Assembly: GCA_003561595.1 (NCBI GenBank)
Contig: PWWF01000285.1
Span: 1-5,436 of the forward strand
Direction: 5' to 3'
Source of the DNA: Paracoccaceae bacterium
Lineage (GTDB): Bacteria > Pseudomonadota > Alphaproteobacteria > Rhodobacterales > Rhodobacteraceae
Length of the DNA stretch: 5,436 nucleotides
Part shown: positions 1 to 5,125 of the stretch, piece by piece
Layout of the letters: every line of letters starts with the position of its first letter
Numbering within the stretch: the first letter of the stretch is position 1
The notes under the pieces: generated by a model
What the model was told of the DNA's origin: nothing
What the model saw: only the letters and a program-made list of their open reading frames with translations
Databases searched by the model: none
Made by a program: the position numbers and the translations under genes

Positions 1-164
1 ATGACAACCGTGCTCCGGTCGCAGTCGCAGCGTAAGCTGTCACAAGACCGAAACTTTAAGTCCTTGCGCCTAGCAGCGTAAGGCGGGGTTCGCAGGCACC
101 TGGCAACAGAAGCCTGCATTTCCCGCAAAAGCTGAAAAATCCAGGCACCCCCAACAACCCTTGC
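1..164. other. Left-edge region without a convincing gene
   Basis: No reading frame here looks like a real protein. A 26-codon frame opens at base 1 (ATG to TAA at 79-81) but has no recognisable motif and no visible upstream context. A minus-strand frame from 119 to the edge (39 codons, open) is equally featureless. The stretch contains a tandem hexamer TCGCAG (19-30), a 10-bp direct repeat GCAGCGTAAG (27-36 and 73-82), an 8-bp direct repeat CAGGCACC (93-100 and 142-149) and a nested inverted repeat (83-126). It becomes A/T-richer after about 120, as expected for a promoter or leader, but I cannot name a convincing -35/-10 pair. Confidence 0.5.
83..126. repeat. Nested inverted repeat (possible RNA hairpin)
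   Basis: The outer arms GCGGG (83-87) and CCCGC (122-126) are complementary, and a G-U pair (88/121) would extend them. After a 3x3 internal loop the inner arms GCAGGC (92-97) and GCCTGC (112-117) pair perfectly around a 14-nt loop. Together they give 12 pairs in a symmetric stem. No T-run follows on either strand, so this is not a standard intrinsic terminator. It could be the core of a small RNA, a leader structure of the downstream gene, or chance in GC-rich DNA. Confidence 0.4.
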
Positions 165-854
165 GTGCAATCAATATTTTATTTTGCAACAAGGGCGAAT
201 TTTTTCCGACCAGACCCAGAAAAAGTTTGCATCGAGACGGGTCTCTCCGCAGAGTATCTGACGATTTCGTGCTTGCACGCGGATCGGTTCTGCCTCTTCA
301 GAGGTGTCGGGACCAGATCGGGAAAAGGGCTTCTAACAGTGATTTTAGGCGTGACTTACGCGCAATTTGTCGGCGCGATGGGCGTGGGGATCCTTGCTGG
401 CAATGGCTCCCCACCCCTGCCCGACATGCAAGGGCGGTTTGACTACAGCCTGTCGGTCGGGGCGAACAGCCAATCCAAGAGCGGACCCGGACAGAATGGG
501 TGGCTGACACTATCGGCACTGGGGCATGAGCCCTATTTCTGGAATATCGTGCCCTCTCATGCGGCGGGGCTGTCGGCGGACGGGGCGGCATTCGTGACAA
601 CGGGACTTGCAAAGCGCTACAAGCTGTCAGCCTTTGAATTCACACCCTATTGGGGGCCGACGCTGTATCAGTCGCGGCTGGGCAACTGGTCGCGGCGTGA
701 CGCGATCCAGTTCCGCACCGGGATCGATGTCTCGATCCGGATGACGGATGATGCCAGCATGTTCATGGGCATGTATCACATTTCGAATGCGGGAATCAGT
801 TCGAAATCGGCGGGCATTGATGTCACGCATCTGGGGTTCCGGATGACGTGGTAG
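165..854 (+). CDS. PagL-like lipid A deacylase / acyloxyacyl hydrolase family outer-membrane protein
   Basis: The C-terminal half resembles the PagL (lipid A 3-O-deacylase) family of small outer-membrane beta-barrels that remove an ester-linked acyl chain from lipid A. The frame ends with alternating hydrophobic strands, the family pattern FEFTPYWGPTLYQ (157-169) and QFRTGIDVS (182-190), then YHISNAG (204-210) and a terminal aromatic residue (W229), typical of barrel proteins. H205 and S207 match the catalytic His-x-Ser. The third catalytic position, Glu 14 residues after the His in Pseudomonas PagL as I recall it, is Asp here (D219). The start is uncertain. The coordinates use a GTG at 165, but residues 1-50 look non-coding in composition. 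A TTG at 273 would give a basic n-region followed by the hydrophobic segment GLLTVILGVTYAQFVGA (55-71), a plausible signal peptide. A GTG at 339 has a GGAAAAGGG-like sequence just upstream. The gene is convergent with tRNA-Pro, 57 bp away. Family call fairly firm; substrate inferred. Confidence 0.7.
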   Translation: MQSIFYFATRANFFRPDPEKVCIETGLSAEYLTISCLHADRFCLFRGVGTRSGKGLLTVILGVTYAQFVGAMGVGILAGNGSPPLPDMQGRFDYSLSVGANSQSKSGPGQNGWLTLSALGHEPYFWNIVPSHAAGLSADGAAFVTTGLAKRYKLSAFEFTPYWGPTLYQSRLGNWSRRDAIQFRTGIDVSIRMTDDASMFMGMYHISNAGISSKSAGIDVTHLGFRMTW

Positions 855-911
855 CATCGCCCCGGCAGGCAAGCATCGACCCGCGATGACGGGAATGGCC
901 GAGCGTGCAGA

Positions 912-988
912 TGGTCGGGGCGGCAGGATTCGAACCTACGACCTACGGTACCCAAAACCGTCGCGCTACCAGGCTGCGCCACGCCCCG
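912..988 (-). tRNA. tRNA-Pro (anticodon UGG)
   Basis: Read on the minus strand, all cloverleaf parts are present in 77 nt. The acceptor arms CGGGGCG / CGCCCCG are followed by discriminator A and an encoded CCA (complement of 912-914). The D-stem is GCGC/GCGC with an AGCCTGGTA loop. The anticodon stem ACGGT/ACCGT encloses loop TTTGGGT, giving anticodon TGG and G at position 37, usual for tRNA-Pro. The T-arm is GTAGG-TTCGAAT-CCTGC. It lies 73 bp downstream of the DUF192 gene on the same strand, so it may be read through from that operon or have its own promoter; I see no clear one. No strong T-tailed terminator follows. Confidence 0.97.
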
Positions 989-1061
989 ACGCCTCGCTCT
1001 TTAACGGGGAAGCCGGGGCGAGAAAAGCCTTTAATCGCACCACCCTGAAATTCGCGACAGA

Positions 1062-1550
1062 TCAGTCGCAGGGCCAGGCCGCGATATCCTGATCCAGCCG
1101 GGGATGGCGGATCTCGCTGCCCTCGGTGATACCGAATCTGCGCGCCAGCCCGCCATTGATCTCGAGCACCATCAGCACGTTCGGCCCGCCGGGGATGGGC
1201 GTTTCATCCAGCGGCTGCGCCTCATGATGGATGCGGGTGATGCGGCCTTCGGGGTCAATGAACAGCATGTCGAGCGGAATCAACGTGTTGCGCATCCAGA
1301 AAGAGGGCTCGGTCGGCGCGTCATAAATGAACAGCATCCCGGCCGAGCGCGCCATACGCTCTCGATGCATCAGCCCGCGCGCGCGTGTCTCATCGGTATC
1401 GGCAATCTCGACCGTGAACTGCGCTTGTCCCCACGGCCCGCGCAGATCCACCTGACCGGGCGCACAGGCCGCCTGCGCCACTGCGGCCCAGAACGAAAGC
1501 ACAAATGCCACAAGCCACAGCCGCGCCGCCATGGTCAGGCGCGCGGTCAT
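1062..1550 (-). CDS. Secreted DUF192 (UPF0127) family protein
   Basis: A 162-residue exported protein of the DUF192 family, whose biochemical role is not established. Residues 1-27 form a signal peptide: an arginine-containing start, hydrophobic core LWLVAFVLSFWAAVA (11-25), and a probable cleavage after AQA (25-27). The position -3 residue before C29 is Gln, so a lipoprotein is unlikely. The DUF192 signature is complete: RGLMHR (58-63), GMLF (71-74), FWMRNTLIPLDMLFI (84-98), VLEINGG (128-134) and GI-x-x-G (140-144). Its only two cysteines, C29 and C161, sit at the two ends of the mature chain and could pair in the periplasm. The ATG overlaps the TGA of the cold-shock gene (ATGA at 1550-1547), implying translational coupling. 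A second ATG at 1532 would also keep the signal peptide. Confidence 0.93.
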   Translation of the reverse strand: MTARLTMAARLWLVAFVLSFWAAVAQAACAPGQVDLRGPWGQAQFTVEIADTDETRARGLMHRERMARSAGMLFIYDAPTEPSFWMRNTLIPLDMLFIDPEGRITRIHHEAQPLDETPIPGGPNVLMVLEINGGLARRFGITEGSEIRHPRLDQDIAAWPCD

Positions 1551-2191
1551 TCCTGCGCCTCTGTCACCTTTGGATCACGCGGCAACGCGGCTTCCCATGG
1601 CTCGATGGACGCGGCCATACGCCCGCGCTCCCCGTCGATCACACGCAGCGCGATGGCCTCGCCCGGGTGCAATTCGGCCAGCCCGGCGCGGCGCAACGTG
1701 GCCACATGCACGAACACATCCTCGGACCGGGAAAATACATTGGCAAATCCGAACCCCTTGCCCTTGTCGAACCATTTGACGCGCGCAGGCTCCAGCGGGA
1801 TCGACGTGTCGATCTGCACAGCCTCGGCTAGCCGCGCGGTGACCGTGACCTCTTCCTCTCCTTCGGGCGGCTGAATATCCAGAACCGCAGACGTTTGCAG
1901 CCCGCGCGGCGTTTTCTGAACCGTGATGCGCATGCGCGCACCGTCACAGACCGATCCAAGCCCGTAATTGCGCAGCGCATTGGCATGCAGCAGGATGTCC
2001 GAGTCCATGCCATCGGCCACGATGAAGCCATAGCCCTTGACCGTGTCGAACCATTTCACCACGCCATCGATCACCGTTTCGGATGTTGCATCCGATCCTG
2101 TGGCCACGTCATCCTTTGTCTGTTTCTGGTCAGGCACTCTGTATTCCAGTCCTCGAATCAAGCGCATCCGGGCAAAGTGACCGGACACCAT
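1547..2191 (-). CDS. Two-domain cold-shock protein
   Basis: A cytoplasmic nucleic-acid-binding protein with two cold-shock (OB-fold) domains, each expected to bind single-stranded RNA or DNA. Domain 1 (about 41-107) begins GVVKWFD with RNP1-like KGYGFI (52-57) and RNP2-like DILLH (65-69). Domain 2 (about 135-197) begins ARVKWFD with KGFGFA (145-150) and a canonical DVFVH (158-162). An acidic linker (PPEGEEE, 108-114) separates them, and the tail after 200 is short and charged. The RNP2 phenylalanine is Leu in domain 1, so the domains are probably unequal in binding. The start is uncertain. The ATG at 2191 lies 12 bp after the pdxH stop with a weak AGGCAGG upstream. Homologues of this type usually have a short N-terminus, so the GTG at 2137 (18 codons in) is a good alternative. 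It is the middle gene of the likely pdxH operon. Confidence 0.9.
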   Translation of the reverse strand: MVSGHFARMRLIRGLEYRVPDQKQTKDDVATGSDATSETVIDGVVKWFDTVKGYGFIVADGMDSDILLHANALRNYGLGSVCDGARMRITVQKTPRGLQTSAVLDIQPPEGEEEVTVTARLAEAVQIDTSIPLEPARVKWFDKGKGFGFANVFSRSEDVFVHVATLRRAGLAELHPGEAIALRVIDGERGRMAASIEPWEAALPRDPKVTEAQE

Positions 2192-2203
2192 GCGGCCTGC
2201 CTG

Positions 2204-2809
2204 TCACGGGGACAGCCGTTGTATGTCCCAGACCGCTCCGGGCTCGGCGCGACGCCAGCGAAAACGATCATGCAGGCGAAACGCGCCATCGGCCCAGAAC
2301 TCGATCTCGAGCGGGACAATCTTGTAGCCGCCCCAGAAGGGCGGGCGCGCGGGGTTGGTGCCGTGGCGTGCCGTCTGGCGCGCAACCTCGGCGATCAGCT
2401 CGGCACGGCTGCCAAGGGGTTGCGACTGTTTCGATGCCCAGGCCCCCAGCCTGCTTTTCAGCGAGCGCGAGGCGAAATAGGCATCGGCATCGGGGCCCTC
2501 AAAGCGGCTGACATTGCCCCGCACCCTGATCTGACGGCGCAGCGATTTCCAGTGCACTGCAAAGGCGGCCTTGCCTGCCGCCTCGATCTCGCGCGCCTTG
2601 GCGCTTTCGTAATTTGTATAGAACACGAAACTGTCGGGCAGGATATCCTTGAGCAGGACCATGCGAACATTGGGCATGCCGCCCGCATCAACCGTCGAGA
2701 GTGCGATGGCGTTGGGATCGTTGGGTTCGCTCAGCTCGGCCTCATCCAGCCAGCGCTGCGCGATCAGCATTGGGTCGTCTCCAGAAAAAATGCCGCTCCG
2801 GTCGCTCAA
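2204..2809 (-). CDS. pdxH: Pyridoxamine/pyridoxine 5'-phosphate oxidase
   Basis: FMN enzyme that oxidises pyridoxine or pyridoxamine 5'-phosphate to pyridoxal 5'-phosphate (PLP) with O2, the last step of vitamin B6 synthesis and salvage. The 201-residue chain is full length for the family, with a slightly shorter N-terminus than the E. coli enzyme. FMN contacts are present: RMVLLK (49-54), YT (64-65), K71, Q93, QS (128-129), W172 and R182. Substrate contacts Y111, R115, S119 and the R178-L-H180 triplet are kept. The family signature EFW....RLHDR (170-182) and the C-terminal WRR plus RLSP are intact. The start is a rare TTG at 2809-2807. It is chosen because AGGGGG lies 5 nt upstream and because the next ATG (residue 14) would leave out the conserved start of the family. 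It is the first gene of a leftward operon with the cold-shock and DUF192 genes and is divergent from fabI. Confidence 0.97.
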   Translation of the reverse strand: MSDRSGIFSGDDPMLIAQRWLDEAELSEPNDPNAIALSTVDAGGMPNVRMVLLKDILPDSFVFYTNYESAKAREIEAAGKAAFAVHWKSLRRQIRVRGNVSRFEGPDADAYFASRSLKSRLGAWASKQSQPLGSRAELIAEVARQTARHGTNPARPPFWGGYKIVPLEIEFWADGAFRLHDRFRWRRAEPGAVWDIQRLSP

Positions 2810-2814
2810 GTTAT

Positions 2815-2820
2815 CCCCCT
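2815..2820 (-). promoter_or_regulatory. Shine-Dalgarno sequence of pdxH
   Basis: On the minus strand AGGGGG stands 5 nt (ATAAC) before the TTG codon. It is the strongest ribosome binding site in this intergenic region and fixes the unusual start. Confidence 0.75.
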
Positions 2821-2841
2821 GTTGCAGAACGGTTCTGCGAC
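2821..2841. promoter_or_regulatory. 21-bp dyad upstream of pdxH (possible operator or leader hairpin)
   Basis: The core GCAGAAC-G-GTTCTGC (2824-2838) is a perfect 7-bp inverted repeat around one base. Outside it, position 2823/2839 mismatches (T/G) and the next two pairs (2822/2840, 2821/2841) match, so nine of ten pairs are symmetric. It abuts the pdxH Shine-Dalgarno sequence directly. A bound repressor here would block pdxH initiation. In pdxH mRNA it could form a 6-bp stem with a 3-nt loop. The binding factor cannot be named from sequence. Confidence 0.5.
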
Positions 2842-3035
2842 GATGCCTGCCTTGTATCCCGGCTTTGCAGTTTGCGACGCCGACGCCTTACCTCGCGCAA
2901 TTGTTAACAGCTTCAGGAACCGACGCAACCGGATTGGCAGTTTGTCCGGGTGCATCTTTGCATTTTGTGTGTGCTTGCAGCAATCCGCACGATGACTTAG
3001 AACCGCAGGTGAAACAGTCAACTGGCGGGACGGGT

Positions 3036-3857
3036 ATGACGGGATTGATGGCAGGCAAGCGCGGCCTGATCATGGGGCTGGCGAATGACAAATCGATCGC
3101 CTGGGGCATTGCAAAGGCGCTGGCCGAACATGGGGCCGAATTGGCGTTTTCCTATCAGGGGGCGGCGCTGAAAAAGCGCGTGCAGCCCCTGGCAGAGCAA
3201 TTGGGCACCCCACGGCTTTTCGAGTGTGATGTCAGTGACATGGACTCACTTGATAATGTGTTTCAGGGGCTGAAGGATCTTTGGGGCAGTATTGATTTCG
3301 TGGTCCATGCGATCGGCTTTTCCGACAAATCCGAACTGCGCGGCCGCTATGTCGACACCTCGCGCGACAATTTCGCGATGACCATGGATATCTCGGTCTA
3401 TTCCTTTACCGCGGTCTGCCAGCGCGCGGCCCGGATGATGCCCGAGGGCGGCAGTCTGCTGACCATGACCTATTATGGCGCCGAACAGGTGATGCCGCAT
3501 TACAACGTCATGGGCGTGGCCAAGGCCGGGCTGGAGGCATCGGTGAAATATATCGCCGAGGATCTGGGCAAGGATGCCATCCGCTGCAATGCGATCAGCG
3601 CAGGCCCGATCAAGACCCTGGCCGCCAGCGGTATCGGTGATTTCCGCTATATCATGAAGTGGAATGAACTGAACTCGCCCCTGCGCCGCAATGTAACGCA
3701 GGATGAGGTCGGCAAGGCCGCGCTTTATCTGCTGTCGGATCTGGGCTCTGGCACGACAGGTGAGGTGCTGCATGTCGATGCGGGCTATCATGTCGTGGGG
3801 ATGAAAGCGGTGGATGCGCCCGATATCGATGTGGTGACCGGCAAGAAGGATGCCTGA
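3036..3857 (+). CDS. fabI: Enoyl-[acyl-carrier-protein] reductase (NADH)
   Basis: Short-chain dehydrogenase-type enzyme that reduces trans-2-enoyl-ACP to acyl-ACP in the last step of each type II fatty-acid elongation cycle. The 273-residue chain carries the FabI nucleotide motif GLANDKSIAWGIA (14-26), the second cofactor element CDVSD (64-68), HAIGF (91-95) and the catalytic Y-x6-K as Y156 and K163, with the FabI-specific Y146. These three fall at the same numbers as in E. coli FabI. The glycine linked to triclosan sensitivity (G94 here, G93 in E. coli), M159 and F203 are retained, so the enzyme should be of the sensitive type. ATG 3036 is preceded by GGCGGGACGGG, a weak ribosome site. ATG 3048 is possible, but the MTGLMAGKRG start is usual for alphaproteobacteria. 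It is the first gene of a rightward cluster. Confidence 0.97.
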   Translation: MTGLMAGKRGLIMGLANDKSIAWGIAKALAEHGAELAFSYQGAALKKRVQPLAEQLGTPRLFECDVSDMDSLDNVFQGLKDLWGSIDFVVHAIGFSDKSELRGRYVDTSRDNFAMTMDISVYSFTAVCQRAARMMPEGGSLLTMTYYGAEQVMPHYNVMGVAKAGLEASVKYIAEDLGKDAIRCNAISAGPIKTLAASGIGDFRYIMKWNELNSPLRRNVTQDEVGKAALYLLSDLGSGTTGEVLHVDAGYHVVGMKAVDAPDIDVVTGKKDA

Positions 3858-3861
3858 CACG

Positions 3862-4506
3862 ATGACACTGGCGCATGTCATCGCGTTCAACATCACGCTT
3901 CTGGCGGCGTTTCTCAGCCCCGGCCCGGCCATGCTCTATGCCCTGCGCAACACGCTGCGCGGGGGGCTGGGGCTGGGCATAGCCACAGGTTGCGGGCTGG
4001 CACTGGTCGCGGCGGGCTGGACCTTGGCCGCGTTTCTGGGCCTGCAGGCCGTGTTCGCACTGGTGCCCTGGGCGTATGGCGCGCTGAAGCTGGCGGGCGC
4101 GGCCTATCTGATCTGGCTGGCCTGGCATATCTGGCGCGATGCGGGCGCGCCACTGGCGGCTGCGCCCGACCGGCCCACGGGACGGGTGGCCCTGCGCGCC
4201 TTTGGCATGGGTATGCTGATCAACCTCGCCAATCCGAAATCGGTGCTGTTCGCCGCTGCCGTGCTGGTGGTCATCTTTCCTGCAGGGCTGAGCGCGGCAG
4301 AGATTGCGCTGATCGTCACCAATCATCTGATGCTTGAGCTGCTCGGCTACGCGCTGATTGCCTGGGCCCTCTCGCGCCCGGTGGCGCGCGCGGCCTATCT
4401 GGGCGCACGGCGCTGGCTGGACCGGGTGGCAGCCCTGGTGCTGGGCGCCTTGGGCGCGCGTCTGGCGCTGCCAATGGCGGATGAGATGGCGGAGCGCGCC
4501 GGATGA
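3862..4506 (+). CDS. LysE/RhtB family exporter, first copy
   Basis: Inner-membrane efflux protein of the LysE superfamily, whose members export amino acids and related small metabolites. The 214-residue chain is of normal length and has about six hydrophobic segments, roughly at 4-26, 37-65, 68-90, 113-140, 145-170 and 185-204. The family hallmarks are SPGPA (19-23) in the first helix and NPKSVLF (124-130) at the start of the fourth, with the conserved KLAGAAYLIWLA (76-87) between. I use ATG 3862, 4 bp after the fabI stop, with GAAGGA (3845-3850) 11 nt upstream. ATG 3850 is also in frame but overlaps that site, has no ribosome site of its own, and would overlap fabI by 8 bp. The next gene is a paralogue overlapping by 4 bp. 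The substrate cannot be told from the sequence. Confidence 0.93.
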   Translation: MTLAHVIAFNITLLAAFLSPGPAMLYALRNTLRGGLGLGIATGCGLALVAAGWTLAAFLGLQAVFALVPWAYGALKLAGAAYLIWLAWHIWRDAGAPLAAAPDRPTGRVALRAFGMGMLINLANPKSVLFAAAVLVVIFPAGLSAAEIALIVTNHLMLELLGYALIAWALSRPVARAAYLGARRWLDRVAALVLGALGARLALPMADEMAERAG

Positions 4507-5114
4507 CTGCGCTTTTCGCCGCATGGCTGGCGCATCTGATCGCCGCGGCCAGCCCCGGCCCGGCGATCCTGCTGGCCGCGCGCACCGGGGTCACGCAGGG
4601 CTTTGTCACGGGGCTGTGGCTGTCACTCGGGCTGGCCCTGGGCGCGGTGATCTGGGCCATGGCCGCATTGTTCGGGATGGCCGCGCTGTTCCAGATAGCG
4701 CCTGCGCTCTTCTGGGCCTTCAAACTGGCAGGGGCGGGGTTCCTGATCTGGATTGCGGTGCAGATGTGGCGCCGCGCGCCCGCGCCCCTTGACCTGCCCG
4801 ACCCTGCACTGGCCACCCCGCAATCGGCCGCGGCCGCCTTCCGCCTGGGGCTGTTTGCCCAACTGGCCAATCCCAAACCGGCAGTATTCTTCGGCGCGGT
4901 CTTTGTCGCGGCGGTGCCCCCGGGCACAGCGCTGTGGATGGTGGGGCTGCTGCTGATCGCGGTCTTTCTAAATGAGCTGATCTGCACCCTGGCCGTCGCC
5001 CGCGCCTTCAGCCTGCGCGCCCCGCGCCGGGCCTATACGCGTTTCAAGACCCATATCGACCGGGCGTTTGGCGGGTGCCTTGCCGCGCTTGGTGTCAAAC
5101 TCGCCACAACCTGA
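4503..5114 (+). CDS. LysE/RhtB family exporter, second copy
   Basis: A second inner-membrane LysE-superfamily exporter, 203 residues, directly after the first. SPGPA (17-21) and NPKPAVFF (123-130) occupy the family positions, and [16 protein letters not shown] (74-89) closely parallels the same stretch of the first copy. The C-terminal pattern [22 protein letters not shown] (180-201) is the usual amphipathic linker plus last helix. The start ATG shares an ATGA with the upstream stop, and GGAG (4491-4494) lies 8 nt before it, so the two are probably translationally coupled. The pair may be a tandem duplication that has diverged, either forming a heteromer or handling different substrates. The substrate is unknown. 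Confidence 0.93.
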   Translation: MTALFAAWLAHLIAAASPGPAILLAARTGVTQGFVTGLWLSLGLALGAVIWAMAALFGMAALFQIAPALFWAFKLAGAGFLIWIAVQMWRRAPAPLDLPDPALATPQSAAAAFRLGLFAQLANPKPAVFFGAVFVAAVPPGTALWMVGLLLIAVFLNELICTLAVARAFSLRAPRRAYTRFKTHIDRAFGGCLAALGVKLATT

Positions 5115-5125
5115 AAGGGACCCCC

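Larger units (their letters stand above)
2810..3035. other. Divergent pdxH-fabI control region
   Basis: This 226-bp gap must hold the promoters of the two divergent transcription units. It is richer in A/T than the genes around it, notably around 2895-2975. The 21-bp dyad and the pdxH Shine-Dalgarno sequence lie at the left end. A weak minus-strand pair for pdxH is TTGCGT (2928-2923) and TAACAA (2906-2901) with 16-bp spacing. For fabI, TTGGCA (2934-2939) could be a -35 element but no good -10 follows at the right distance. Neither promoter assignment is firm. I see no T-tailed terminator, tRNA or credible small gene in the gap. Confidence 0.5.

Noticed and set aside
1..81. A 26-codon frame beginning at base 1
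   Set aside because: No ribosome site can be seen because it starts at the edge, and the peptide has no motif. It could be chance or the end of a gene outside the window.
874..893. CATCG-ACCCG-CGATG hairpin as a terminator between the PagL-like gene and tRNA-Pro
   Set aside because: Only 5 bp of stem and no T-run on either strand.
776..982. Minus-strand frame with the string [11 protein letters not shown]
   Set aside because: This is the translation of the tRNA-Pro gene, a common false protein.
1464..1475. DUF192 protein as a lipoprotein (Cys near the signal cleavage site)
   Set aside because: The residues before C29 are Gln-Ala-Ala, lacking the aliphatic residue at -3 of a lipobox; ordinary signal peptidase I cleavage fits better.
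1104..1874. Plus-strand open frame of 256 codons
   Set aside because: Antisense to the DUF192 and cold-shock genes; composition is rich in Arg, His and Pro, as in spurious frames, with no recognisable motif.
2821..2841. Dyad as a LexA (SOS) box
   Set aside because: The GAAC and GTTC halves are separated by one base, not the seven expected for the alphaproteobacterial or Bacillus-type boxes, and the genes are not DNA-repair genes.
1895..2995. Long plus-strand open frame (366 codons)
   Set aside because: It lies antisense to the cold-shock gene and pdxH, whose family motifs are intact. It is a mirror frame produced by GC-rich codon bias and shows no domain.
2649..3035. In-frame upstream extension of fabI
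   Set aside because: The frame happens to be open but crosses the intergenic region and part of pdxH antisense. FabI homology begins at 3036.
3652..4524. Minus-strand frame of 290 codons
   Set aside because: Antisense to fabI and the first exporter; low-complexity Arg/Gln/His-rich translation without domains.
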